From NCBI RefSeq assembly GCF_021404305.1, contig NZ_JABFTX010000006.1, forward strand, positions 21,248 to 85,247: a DNA stretch of 64,000 nt, in the 5' to 3' direction. The translations under genes and the position numbers were made by a program. Numbering within the stretch: position 1 is the stretch's first letter; every line of letters starts with the position of its first letter. Positions 40,359-49,260 of the stretch are shown piece after piece. The notes beneath the pieces were generated by a model that saw only the letters and a program-made list of their open reading frames with translations, made no database searches and had not been told where the DNA came from. Source of the DNA: Billgrantia ethanolica (GTDB taxonomy: Bacteria; Pseudomonadota; Gammaproteobacteria; Pseudomonadales; Halomonadaceae).

Positions 40359-42304
40359 GATGCACTCCCCTCCCTCAACTGTTCCTTGAGGACTCGCATC
40401 AGCCGCACCATGCGGAAGACACGAACCAGGATCTCGTCGGGCATACCCTCGTCATCGGAGACAGTGCCGAGCAGCTCACCAATCAAACCCACATCGGTGG
40501 GATACATGGGATGCAGCGGCTCACCAATCAGTCCGGCCAGAAACTGCCATACCCACTGTGCACGCCGGTTCTGGGCTTGCTCTTCATTGAGCGGCTCCAA
40601 GGTGTAACCCAGGCCTTCGCCAGCCTCGTGAGTGGGAATGATGGGCTTATACTGGTCTCCGGGCATGTTGATGCCTGCCCAGCGTCCGAGGTACTGGGCG
40701 AAGAGGCTGATCTCCAAGCGCAGCTCCCGAGTGCCCTGGAAGTGAGCTTCGATCGCCCAAATGTCGGTGACAGGGTGCATCGGGCCACCAGCCATGAGGG
40801 GTATCGAGCGCAGTGCATTATTCTCGAAGTCAATGGGCTCACCACCATGCTCGCGAGCCATCATCTCGCGCATGCGACGATGGCTGTCCGCCTCGCGATG
40901 CGGCGTCACCGTGAGAGCATCGAGGCGCTGTTGACGCGCTTCCTCAGTCCACTGCTCTTCAAGATTTTCATCCGATGCAGGCGGCATCAGGCCATCGAGA
41001 TCAAGATCACTATCCGATTCCGTATGGGAAGTAGATGCGATGGGGGCACGCTGAAGCAACGCACTCTCTTCCTGCAAGCGTTCAAGTTCGCGCCACAACA
41101 CCGCCTGCTCACGCCGCAAAGCTTCTTGCTTGGAGTCCTGCCTGTTGGATCCAGCATTGGTCTCCATGGATTCCCTGGAAGTAGGTAAAAGACCGGGCGC
41201 CTCCTTGGCATATGCTGGCTCGCCAGTCTTGCCCTGGACCAGAGATAGCGGGTCGCCCGCACCATTGGATAAGGATGAGGCCTTGCCTCCCTGGCTATTC
41301 TTGGTCAGTGACGCAGGTTGGTAGTCAAGGGGCGGTGCATCGGGATTGCGTAGCCGTTCCATCTCGGCATCCAGCGGCCCCCAAACCTGTTCGGCATGCT
41401 CTTCAAGTGACCAGCGACGCTTGCGGTACTCCAGAATGGTTTGCAGCGCATGCTCGATCGGGCTCAGGTGGGCGCCGGTCTCGTCGGAAAGCATGCCCAA
41501 GAGGCGATCCTCGACCAGTGACCAGGGCAACACCGTCTGCCCCTCATGATCGAAGTACGCCAGGGTCTCATGCCAGGCAGGGCCAAAGTCGTCCTCCGGC
41601 TTGGCATCGCAGCGCTGCCAGATCAGCAAGCTGGCCTCACGATAGGCGATCAGTTGCTTGATCTGAGGCTGTCCCATGCCGCTTTCCAGGGTCATCGGCA
41701 GCGTCGGCCAGATATGCTCAACGGTGTGGAGCATGCGGCTGATATGGCTCTGGTCCAGGGCAAAGCCCAATACTTTTGCACGGCGTGCCAGCTCCCGCTG
41801 GGGGAGTGTCTCACCCGCCTCCGCTTCCAGTTGTTCCTTCAGAGCCTGCACCCCGAGCGACTTCTCGATCCAGGTCAGGTCTCCGCGGGTTTCGTTCTCG
41901 GAAAGATGGCCGGCCAGTGCCGCTGCTTCGGAGATCCAGGGGCGATAGATGCAGTAGAACTCATAGAACCGCTTGTCACCGGTCTCTTCGTAGAGCTCCT
42001 GAAGGATCTGCAACCTAGTGTTGCCACCATCGGAGATCATGTACTTGTCGTCACCGGGGCGCTGGGTGATCACCGGCGGGTTCTTCAGACCGACGGCACG
42101 GATCGACTCCTTGATCTCGTCGTACTTCGGGTTGCGGAGCTTCCTCGGATTGCGGTCGTAGGCACGCAGCTTGTCGAGCGTCACCTGGATGCCCAGCTCG
42201 ACCATGGGCGCCCCCAGCGAATTCACCGGCTGAGTGTTGAGGGTGGGGCCCGGCATCTGCAGTTTCACCAACAATTCGTCTTGTGAAGGGTGTTTCTTAC
42301 TCAT
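40355..42304 (-). CDS. parB: ParB-family protein of PFGI-1 type ICEs
   Basis: 649 residues, much longer than plasmid ParB, as in the ICE_PFGI_1 group. The N-terminal ParB/sulfiredoxin-type domain has LDKLRAYDRNPRKLRNPKYDEIKESIRAVGLKNPPVI and YMISDGGNTRLQILQELYEE. It is followed by a helix-turn-helix region (LPQRELARRAKVLGFALDQSHISRML), a long polar linker and a C-terminal domain. The RBS AAGGAGGAG precedes ATG 42304. It presumably works with ParA for ICE maintenance; its DNA site is not known to me, and the palindrome array at 38.9 kb is a candidate. Confidence 0.93.
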   Translation of the reverse strand: MSKKHPSQDELLVKLQMPGPTLNTQPVNSLGAPMVELGIQVTLDKLRAYDRNPRKLRNPKYDEIKESIRAVGLKNPPVITQRPGDDKYMISDGGNTRLQILQELYEETGDKRFYEFYCIYRPWISEAAALAGHLSENETRGDLTWIEKSLGVQALKEQLEAEAGETLPQRELARRAKVLGFALDQSHISRMLHTVEHIWPTLPMTLESGMGQPQIKQLIAYREASLLIWQRCDAKPEDDFGPAWHETLAYFDHEGQTVLPWSLVEDRLLGMLSDETGAHLSPIEHALQTILEYRKRRWSLEEHAEQVWGPLDAEMERLRNPDAPPLDYQPASLTKNSQGGKASSLSNGAGDPLSLVQGKTGEPAYAKEAPGLLPTSRESMETNAGSNRQDSKQEALRREQAVLWRELERLQEESALLQRAPIASTSHTESDSDLDLDGLMPPASDENLEEQWTEEARQQRLDALTVTPHREADSHRRMREMMAREHGGEPIDFENNALRSIPLMAGGPMHPVTDIWAIEAHFQGTRELRLEISLFAQYLGRWAGINMPGDQYKPIIPTHEAGEGLGYTLEPLNEEQAQNRRAQWVWQFLAGLIGEPLHPMYPTDVGLIGELLGTVSDDEGMPDEILVRVFRMVRLMRVLKEQLREGSAS

Positions 42305-42370
42305 GAGCGGTCTCCTCCTTGAGAGGCAACATCAGTACCCGGAAACGGCCGATCATGGAGGCGCATCAGC

Positions 42371-43051
42371 TTAGCCATGGGTCAACTCCTTCCGATGCGT
42401 TGTCGCCACCCCTGGGGAGAGCCGTGCGGCCTGGCCTGCGGCGTATCCGGCATCCAGGGCCGTCTCGTCATGATGCCGGAGCGGTTGTCGCTCCCGTGTC
42501 GTCAGCTTCTTGAGTTCTCCATAGCGGCGCTGCGCATACTCCCGGTGCAGTGCTCGCACCTCGTCGGTCATGGACATAGGGGACACAAGATTCTTAGCAC
42601 CGAGCACCCAGGCTTCCGCGAACGCATCCCCGCGGCGGATCTTGGTTGTCCGCTTGAGTCTCTTGCTCTGGGTGGCAAGGAAGCTGCGGCGATCGCGAAT
42701 CAGCTGACGCTGGAGGACCTCGAAGGCATAGGTGGCGACCTGAACCGCATCCCGAGGCCCCAGGAACTCAAAGGCCCCCCTCCACCCCCGCCAGCTGTAG
42801 ACGGTGGTAGTACCGAAAGCAGAGTTAACCAACTGTGCCAGAGCCTCGAGGTAGCGCGGCGGAGTCTTGCCAGAGCGGGTATCCACGAAGGCCACATCGA
42901 AATCGGCAATCGCTAACTCCTTGTGGCTGACTCCGTGGGCGGCCATCAGCGCTTGGGCCTGTCGCAGAGCGATCCCGGCCTCATTGGCGTTGCCACTCTG
43001 GGAGAGTGCGAGGCAACGCTGGATCTTGCGCATAACGCGATCGGGAATCAC
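42371..43051 (-). CDS. DUF2786 domain protein
   Basis: 226 residues from GTG 43051, which overlaps the previous stop (GTGA) and follows AAGGAGGTG. Residues 1-45 carry the DUF2786 signature (RVMRKIQRCLALSQSGNANEAGIALRQAQALMAAHGV). A domain with WRGWRGAFEFLGPRDAVQVATYAFEVLQRQL follows, then a basic C-terminus. Function unknown; such proteins are common in phages and ICEs beside nucleic-acid genes. A stretch of only 66 bases separates it from parB. Confidence 0.88.
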   Translation of the reverse strand: MIPDRVMRKIQRCLALSQSGNANEAGIALRQAQALMAAHGVSHKELAIADFDVAFVDTRSGKTPPRYLEALAQLVNSAFGTTTVYSWRGWRGAFEFLGPRDAVQVATYAFEVLQRQLIRDRRSFLATQSKRLKRTTKIRRGDAFAEAWVLGAKNLVSPMSMTDEVRALHREYAQRRYGELKKLTTRERQPLRHHDETALDAGYAAGQAARLSPGVATTHRKELTHG

Positions 43052-43284
43052 TGAGCACCTCCTTGTGCATCCAACCGGCGCTGAGCCCGGCGAAGCTGGG
43101 CCATGGCATTCAACGCAGAGCGCTTACCATCGCTGGGCGTGAAGCTAGTGAATACCGGGGAGCATCCAGGCTTGCTGAGCTTTACGTGGCCACCCCGAGT
43201 ACGCTCGACGGTCCAGTCGTGTGCCACGGCATAGCTCACGACGCGCTCAATGCCACGCTTGGCTCCGCGCAATGACCTAACCAT
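43048..43284 (-). CDS. HicA-like protein without an adjacent HicB
   Basis: 78 residues with the HicA double-stranded-RNA-binding-like fold: YAVAHDWTVERTRGGHVKLSKPG, containing the GGH catalytic-histidine region. SFTPSDGKRSALNAMAQLRRAQRR follows. HicA proteins are mRNA interferases normally neutralised by HicB; no HicB is encoded beside it. It may be a domesticated regulatory or RNA-binding form. It overlaps the DUF2786 gene by four bases and the preceding gene by eight. Confidence 0.75.
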   Translation of the reverse strand: MVRSLRGAKRGIERVVSYAVAHDWTVERTRGGHVKLSKPGCSPVFTSFTPSDGKRSALNAMAQLRRAQRRLDAQGGAQ

Positions 43285-43756
43285 GGCGCACCTCCTTGAG
43301 CAGTTGCTCTCCCCGGTGTACCTGGTCGCGGAAGAGATCCAACTGCCCTTGGAGCGACAAGACCAACTGCTGCTTCCTGGCTAGCAATGCTTGGCATTCC
43401 CGCTCCAACTGGTGGTACTGAGCTCGGCGTTCGGCCAGAACATCTTCCAGCTGTGCAAGCTCGTTAAGCGGAAACGGCAGCCCGGCCTCTATCAAGATCG
43501 AGGGGCGCGGTGTGGCATCGAGAACCGGATCTACCTGGCGACGCTCCAAGACATCCACCACCTGGGCCTGAAGGGTTGCCGCGTCGTAATGCCCCTTGTC
43601 ATCTGGCTCCAAGGTGATACCGAGCTGTCGAGTGATCGTATGCAACGCACGCTCTGCGGACCTCTGTCTGGCTGCCTGCGCTTCCAATTGGCGAAGGTTG
43701 GCACTCGACGCGTGCTCGTGCTGCTCACGATCCAGTGCAAAATTCTGAGGCTTCAT
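43277..43756 (-). CDS. Hypothetical coiled-coil protein, 159 aa
   Basis: ATG 43756 is chosen because GGAGGTGG lies eight bases upstream. The protein is almost all coiled coil at both ends (LRQLEAQAARQRSAERALHTI and LEDVLAERRAQYHQLERECQAL), with a proline-containing middle. No enzymatic motif. Probably structural or a binding partner of neighbouring DNA proteins. It overlaps the preceding gene by four bases and the HicA-like gene by eight. Confidence 0.75.
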   Translation of the reverse strand: MKPQNFALDREQHEHASSANLRQLEAQAARQRSAERALHTITRQLGITLEPDDKGHYDAATLQAQVVDVLERRQVDPVLDATPRPSILIEAGLPFPLNELAQLEDVLAERRAQYHQLERECQALLARKQQLVLSLQGQLDLFRDQVHRGEQLLKEVRHG

Positions 43757-44091
43757 GCGGCCACCTCCCGGTAATCCGCCTCGCTGATTTCTTCCAGGAA
43801 CCGCTTGCCGAGACGAGTAATGGGACGCACGTATATAGCCCAGATCCACTCGCCATCCTCGGATGGGCCACTGGCCAGCAGGCGATATCCCTTGGGGGAT
43901 GCCATGCCATACAGCTCGGGAGATTCCGTACCGTCGAGATCCCCCGCCTCATAGCGATCCGCCACAGGGGAATCAAAAGGGCTGGCGGTGCGAACTTGGG
44001 CATCAAGCCCTAGGGACCGCAGCAATAGGGGACGCGACCAGTCCATGTAGACGATCGGTTCGGCTCCCAGAACGGTTTCGATCAAGGTCAT
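43753..44091 (-). CDS. Hypothetical protein, 112 aa
   Basis: Start ATG 44091 overlaps the upstream stop (ATGA). Soluble, with EPIVYMDWSRPLLLRSLGLDAQVR and a C-terminal EWIWAIYVRPITRLGKRFLEEIS. No family recognised. Translationally coupled on both sides in the small-gene cluster between dnaB and parB, so it is probably a real ICE backbone gene. Confidence 0.65.
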   Translation of the reverse strand: MTLIETVLGAEPIVYMDWSRPLLLRSLGLDAQVRTASPFDSPVADRYEAGDLDGTESPELYGMASPKGYRLLASGPSEDGEWIWAIYVRPITRLGKRFLEEISEADYREVAA

Positions 44092-44897
44092 TTGAGAAGC
44101 CCTCCCTGGTGTTTCCAACGCGGACCGGTCTTGGCAATCTCCAGTGCCGCATCTAGGTTGTCGGCATCGCCCCACCATGTGGAGCGATCCCAGGCACCAC
44201 CATCTAGGCAACGTACGGTATAGGCAGTGCCACTGGGAAAGCGCTCAAACCACCGCTGACGCACCCGTGCCTGATTGTCGGCCCACTCTTCGGCGCTCAT
44301 GTCCGGTGTCCAACCGCCTCGCCGGGCTCTGGACAAATAGCTCTCATAGCTTTCGAGGCGCATATCCAGGGTGTGGGTGATGATGAAGGGTCGCCCCCAC
44401 CAATTCTCGATGTCGCCCTGCAGACGGTCGTCATTCGGGGTATCGTCGAAGGCATCGGGTAGTACAGGGTTGATCAGCACGCCATGACAGGAGTCTTCAG
44501 CACGAAACCGGCGTAGACCCTGAAAGAGTTCGCCTTCCAGATAGATCTCCTGGAGTGGCTTCGAGGGTGGTTCGCCGATCTCGCTCAAGGCATGCAATTT
44601 ATCGCTGATTTCCTGGCAAACTAGCCGGCCCAAGGGGCCACACTCTTCAAGCGGCTCCAGCTCTTGGCAAACATCGCCACAATCATCCAGCACATACCAT
44701 CCGGTGCTGTCGCCAGGCGCAAGCTGTTCCAGCTCTATGGCCTTTCCAAGTGCCTCATCATCCAGCCAAACCACGGCGTAGCTGAGTGCGACCTCCCAGC
44801 CATCGACGATCAGTAAAAAGTCATGCCGCAAACGATCGTCCGACTCGGCCCAATGGAAATACACAGTGCTGGGGGCGTTGAGGGTTACAGTTTTCAT
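44088..44897 (-). CDS. Hypothetical acidic protein, 269 aa
   Basis: 269 residues, acidic and tryptophan-rich, without signal peptide or membrane segment. Distinct segments are GWEVALSYAVVWLDDEALG, YVLDDCGDVCQELEPLEECGPLG and WTPDMSAEEWADNQARVRQRW. I do not recognise a family. The acidic, Trp-rich composition would allow a DNA-mimic or antirestriction-like role, which is speculation. It is separated by ribosome-binding-length spacing from a small upstream gene and overlaps the following one. Confidence 0.75.
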   Translation of the reverse strand: MKTVTLNAPSTVYFHWAESDDRLRHDFLLIVDGWEVALSYAVVWLDDEALGKAIELEQLAPGDSTGWYVLDDCGDVCQELEPLEECGPLGRLVCQEISDKLHALSEIGEPPSKPLQEIYLEGELFQGLRRFRAEDSCHGVLINPVLPDAFDDTPNDDRLQGDIENWWGRPFIITHTLDMRLESYESYLSRARRGGWTPDMSAEEWADNQARVRQRWFERFPSGTAYTVRCLDGGAWDRSTWWGDADNLDAALEIAKTGPRWKHQGGLLK

Positions 44898-45079
44898 TCC
44901 CGGCCCTCCGTAGTGACATCGATGCCCAGCAGGTTCCGTGCCTCTTGCCGGGCGCGCTCCACCAACAGCGGTGGTAACTGGGCCGGATGCATCTTGTCTT
45001 GCGAGCGAGGCGGCATGGTCTGTGCCAGAGCAAGCAAAAAGGTGAGTTGGCTGATATCGGGCAGACGCTGGGAGCTCAT
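44894..45079 (-). CDS. Small hypothetical protein after dnaB, 61 aa
   Basis: ATG 45079 overlaps the dnaB stop (TATGA). A short helical protein with SQLTFLLALAQTMPPRSQDK and PPLLVERARQEARNLLGID. Its stop overlaps the next gene's start by four bases. No family recognised, but translational coupling on both sides suggests it is real and functions with the DnaB-type helicase, for example as a loader or inhibitor. Confidence 0.6.
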   Translation of the reverse strand: MSSQRLPDISQLTFLLALAQTMPPRSQDKMHPAQLPPLLVERARQEARNLLGIDVTTEGRE

Positions 45080-46479
45080 ACCGTCACCTCCTGATGTTTC
45101 CACTCCAGTGATTCGAACCGAGTGCACTCGCCTAGGAATGTCAGATGAACTGTGCCAATCGGCCCCTGTCGCTGCTTGCCAATGATCAATTCGGCAAGTC
45201 CGTGGTTTTCTGGGTTGTCCGGGTGGTACACCTCATCGCGATAGACAAACCCCACCACATCCGCATCCTGCTCGACGGCACCGCTGTCACGCAGGTCGGC
45301 CATGATGGGGCGCTTGTTGGTACGGGTCTCGAGGGACCGATTCAGCTGCGAAAGCACGATGACTGGAACGCGCAACTCCTTGGCCAGCTCCTTCAGGATC
45401 CGGCTGATCTCTGCGATCTCGAGGTTGCGGTTCTCGCTGCCAGACTCGTGGAGCAACTGAAGGTAGTCGATCAGAATCAGCGATGGCTGGCCGTAGCGCC
45501 GTGCCATGCGACGTGCCCGAGCCTTGAGCGCAGATGCAGAGATGCCCGACTCGTCATCAATAAACAGCCGTCCATCCAGTCCTTTGATTCGGGCAGCAGC
45601 GGCGGAGAGTTTCGGCCAGTCCTCCTCCTCGAGTTCGCCTTTGCGCATCTTCTGCATGGAGACTCTCCCCGCGCTGGCTAACAGTCGCAGCATCAACTGC
45701 TCCTGGGGCATCTCCAACGAGAAGACAAACACCGGGCCCTGGGCTGCGGTAGCGGCCGAAAACAAGGCGTTCTCGACCAGACAGAGGCCCATGGTGGTCT
45801 TGCCCATGGCGGGCCTTCCAGCGATCACAATCAGGTCGCCGGGTTGCCAACCGGCCGTCATGTCATCGAGATCTGCGTACCCAGAAGGAACGCCAGTAAT
45901 GCCGCCCTTGGCTTGGCATGCCGCATCGATGACATCGATCGCCTTGCTAAGCATGTCATTGACGCTGCTCAGCTCGTGGGGCCGATCCTCGACAATGCGG
46001 AACAGTTCACGTTCGGCTTCCTCAATGATGGTCTCCGCAGCACGTCCCTCGGGGTTGAGCGCCTGCCGGTTTAACTCGGTGCAGGTGTTTGAGAGCCTCC
46101 GAAGCTGGTAACGGTCGCGAATGATGTTGGCATAGGCTTCAACATTGGCAGTTGAGGCCGTATGGCGGGCAATCTCGGCGAGATACGCGAGACCACCCAC
46201 GCGCTCCAGTTGGTGTTGCTCCTCGAGGGCTTCCGAGATAGTGACCACATCCAGCGGGACGCCCTGGGCTGACAGGCGCTGCATGGCCTGGTAGACCATG
46301 CCATGGGTGGGGCGATAGAACATGGCACTCGTCATACGGTCAGCCACATCGTCCCACTTGGAATTGTCTAGCATCAGAGCACCCAGCAAGGACTGCTCGG
46401 CTTCTATGCTATGTGGTGGCAACAGACCGATGGCGAGTGCTTCATAGTTTGGGGCCAGTTGAGGGTCAATGGTGCTCAT
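45076..46479 (-). CDS. dnaB: DnaB-type replicative DNA helicase of the ICE
   Basis: 467 residues from ATG 46479, placed seven bases after GGGGAGGG. The N-terminal domain has PHSIEAEQSLLGALMLDNSKWD. The RecA-like domain has Walker A GRPAMGKTT near residue 225, Walker B-type SLILIDYLQLL, QLNRSLETRTNKRPIMADLRDSGAVEQDAD and KQRQGPIGTV. A hexameric 5'-3' helicase of its own gives the ICE potential for autonomous replication. It overlaps the parA stop and is followed by a coupled small gene. Confidence 0.95.
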   Translation of the reverse strand: MSTIDPQLAPNYEALAIGLLPPHSIEAEQSLLGALMLDNSKWDDVADRMTSAMFYRPTHGMVYQAMQRLSAQGVPLDVVTISEALEEQHQLERVGGLAYLAEIARHTASTANVEAYANIIRDRYQLRRLSNTCTELNRQALNPEGRAAETIIEEAERELFRIVEDRPHELSSVNDMLSKAIDVIDAACQAKGGITGVPSGYADLDDMTAGWQPGDLIVIAGRPAMGKTTMGLCLVENALFSAATAAQGPVFVFSLEMPQEQLMLRLLASAGRVSMQKMRKGELEEEDWPKLSAAAARIKGLDGRLFIDDESGISASALKARARRMARRYGQPSLILIDYLQLLHESGSENRNLEIAEISRILKELAKELRVPVIVLSQLNRSLETRTNKRPIMADLRDSGAVEQDADVVGFVYRDEVYHPDNPENHGLAELIIGKQRQGPIGTVHLTFLGECTRFESLEWKHQEVTV

Positions 46480-47329
46480 GACCATGCCCTCCCCGGCTGT
46501 ATTCTGGCATCGCATCGATCGCATCGATCCAAGCCGGGTTGAGCTCTTTGGCCATGGCCTTGATCAAGTCAGCGCCAGCGGGTGTCACTCGCTTGTACGG
46601 CTTAACCGGCTCGTAGCGATGGATCGGCTCACCGGCGGCGCCAGCCATTTTGAAGGCCGCCAGCAGGCGAAAGGCACTATCCATGACTCTGACGCGGCCA
46701 TCCCTGGCGTACATGCTGCGCAGGCTAATGGCGAGATCCTGCGAGTTGCGGGTCTCGTCTAGTCGATTGAGCAGTAGGGAGAGTGGCGGAACAGCTAGGG
46801 AGCTGTACTGCGAAAGGGTTTCGAGATCGTCGTACATCCCAATGGTACCGCGTACGAACTCCCGGGCGGACAGCAGATCTGCTGTGATCGGCGAGAGGGC
46901 ATGATCAGAAGCCAGTACCGCAGCTTCGAGCGTGATCGAGCGCGCCCCCTGTGTATCGATCAGGATGACGTCGTAATCGGCCAGAGGGCCGTGACGGAGC
47001 AAGTGAGAGAGCCGGAAGCGCCCATCCGGGGCATTGAGAAGCAACTGTGGCAGCTGGCTCTGGTAATCGTTTGAGACGACAATATCGAGCCCATCAATCA
47101 CGGTTCGAGAGATGACGCGATCTGGCTGGGTCTCGCTGAGCGCGATCAGCTCATAGAATCCGCCAGGGGCTTTATGCTGGAGTTGGAAGTAGCTGGAGAG
47201 GGATGGCTGGCTGTCAGCATCGATGAGCAGGACTCTGAATCCCGCATCAGCCAAAAGGCCGCCAAGGTTGGCGGTAGTGGTCGTCTTACCGACGCCACCT
47301 TTGGTAGAGAGCACCGAGAGGATACGCAT
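46466..47329 (-). CDS. parA: ParA/Soj-family partition ATPase
   Basis: 287 residues from ATG 47329, preceded by GGGGA. Deviant Walker A TKGGVGKTTTTANLGG with Lys10 and Lys15, Walker A' VILIDTQGARS and a typical C-terminus. The gene next to the attachment tRNA is the usual place for soj/parA in this ICE family, where it is needed to keep the excised element. It is transcribed away from the tRNA. An inverted repeat (CGTTC-N8-GAACG, 47340-47357) sits just before the ribosome binding site. Confidence 0.94.
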   Translation of the reverse strand: MRILSVLSTKGGVGKTTTTANLGGLLADAGFRVLLIDADSQPSLSSYFQLQHKAPGGFYELIALSETQPDRVISRTVIDGLDIVVSNDYQSQLPQLLLNAPDGRFRLSHLLRHGPLADYDVILIDTQGARSITLEAAVLASDHALSPITADLLSAREFVRGTIGMYDDLETLSQYSSLAVPPLSLLLNRLDETRNSQDLAISLRSMYARDGRVRVMDSAFRLLAAFKMAGAAGEPIHRYEPVKPYKRVTPAGADLIKAMAKELNPAWIDAIDAMPEYSRGGHGHEHH

Positions 47330-47339
47330 GTGAAATCCC

Positions 47340-47357
47340 CGTTCCGTAGAATGAACG
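47340..47357 (-). promoter_or_regulatory. Inverted repeat upstream of parA
   Basis: CGTTC-CGTAGAAT-GAACG lies just ahead of the parA ribosome binding site, where a repressor would block the gene. Its GTTC/GAAC half-sites equal those of the 17-bp palindromes at 38.9-39.1 kb, but the spacer is eight instead of seven. Confidence 0.4.
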
Positions 47358-47408
47358 GTGAACACACACGCCTAAGGCTTGGCAATTCGCTTGATGACAT
47401 CCCGATCG

Positions 47409-47484
<76 letters not shown>

Positions 47485-47529
47485 TCGGGACCGACGCGTG
47501 CGAACTGCAGAGTCGGAAAAGGGTTGGCG

Positions 47530-47604
47530 TGGCTGGGGTACCAGGATTCGAACCTGGGAATGCCGATACCAAAAACCGGTGCCTTACCACTTGGCGATAC
47601 CCCA
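47530..47604 (-). tRNA. tRNA-Gln (anticodon UUG)
   Basis: Complete cloverleaf on the minus strand: acceptor TGGGGTA/TACCCCA, discriminator G, encoded CCA, anticodon loop TTTTGGT with anticodon TTG, and T-loop GTTCGAATC. The 5' U-A acceptor pair is characteristic of bacterial tRNA-Gln. Confidence 0.95.
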
Positions 47605-47610
47605 GCAGTT

Positions 47611-47686
47611 TGGTGGCCAGAGACGGAATCGAACCGCCGACACGGGGATTTTCAATCCCCTGCTCTACCGACTGAGCTATCTGGCC
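47611..47686 (-). tRNA. tRNA-Phe (anticodon GAA)
   Basis: Complete cloverleaf on the minus strand: acceptor GGCCAGA/TCTGGCC, discriminator A, encoded CCA, anticodon loop TTGAAAA with anticodon GAA, and T-loop GTTCGATTC. First gene of the Phe-Gln-Thr operon; only six bases separate it from tRNA-Gln. Confidence 0.95.
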
Positions 47687-47702
47687 GCTGCCAACGGTGC
47701 GT

Positions 47703-47731
47703 ATTAAACAAGATCAGATCGGCAGCGTCAA
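47703..47731 (-). promoter_or_regulatory. Sigma-70 promoter of the tRNA operon
   Basis: On the minus strand TTGACG (47726-47731) and TTTAAT (47703-47708) are separated by exactly 17 bases. A GC-rich discriminator and the tRNA-Phe 5' end follow 16 bases later. This is a typical stable-RNA promoter. Confidence 0.8.
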
Positions 47732-47777
47732 GCCTTTCGTTTCATGCAGATGCTGCCGTCGTTTCAAAGCCATACGC

Positions 47778-48050
47778 CTAGCGCTCGGGCGGCACGTAGC
47801 CTTCCGCCTGGTCGGTTTCGCGGTTGTCGAGAAAGCGCGCCATCTGCTCGTTGAGATAGGCCCGCGCCTCGGGGTCGAGCATGTTGAGGTGTTTCTCGTT
47901 GATCAGCCGGGTCTGCAGCGCCTGCCACTCCTCCCAGGCCTGCTTCGACACGCTGGCCTGAATCTCCTGGCCCTTCTTGCCCGGCAGCGGCGGAAAGGGC
48001 AGTGCCTCGAGCTCCTGTTGATACTTGCGACAGAACACGGTGCGGCTCAT
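47778..48050 (-). CDS. yggX: Fe(II)/iron-sulfur trafficking protein YggX
   Basis: 90 residues from ATG 48050, with AAGGAGA upstream. It shows the YggX pattern from the start (MSRTVFCRKYQQELEALPFPPLPGKKG) to SVSKQAWEEWQALQTRLINE and LDPEARAYLNEQMARFLD. The protein protects iron-sulfur clusters from oxidation and is usually encoded after mutY, whose product has such a cluster; the same order is found here. Last protein gene before the tRNA cluster. Confidence 0.95.
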   Translation of the reverse strand: MSRTVFCRKYQQELEALPFPPLPGKKGQEIQASVSKQAWEEWQALQTRLINEKHLNMLDPEARAYLNEQMARFLDNRETDQAEGYVPPER

Positions 48051-48082
48051 GGCGGTCTCCTTGCTGTTGGTAGTGGCAGTGT

Positions 48083-49174
<1,092 letters not shown>

Positions 49175-49214
49175 GGACCAACCTCAAAGATGCCTGTCGA
49201 AAAAATGCATGCGA

Positions 49215-49242
49215 AAAAAAGCGCCGACTGGGAGTCGGCGCA
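49215..49242 (-). terminator. Rho-independent terminator after asmA
   Basis: On the minus strand GCGCCGACT-CCC-AGTCGGCGC is followed by seven T, about 19 bases after the asmA stop. The 9-bp perfect stem with U-run is a textbook terminator. Confidence 0.9.
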
Positions 49243-49260
49243 GGGACTGGCTTTGGGTCG

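Larger units (their letters stand above)
1..47408. mobile_element. PFGI-1/ICEclc-type integrative and conjugative element (right part)
   Basis: A continuous block of ICE-type genes ends at the 3' end of tRNA-Thr. The order parA, dnaB, parB, DUF2857, STY4528-type, PFL_4669-type, DUF3158-like, ssb, topB, pilL, transfer genes, TraG is the characteristic layout of this family, with a G-type mating-pair apparatus. Cargo (restriction-modification, umuDC, unknown genes) lies at 0-10.9 kb. The ICE genes are visibly less GC-rich than the chromosome to the right. The integrase, relaxase and second attachment site are not in the window, so the left boundary and the exact right base are unknown. Confidence 0.9.

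Noticed and set aside
42303..42380. 25-codon frame between the DUF2786 gene and parB
   Set aside because: Overlaps both neighbours' signals but has no own ribosome binding site; too short to judge.
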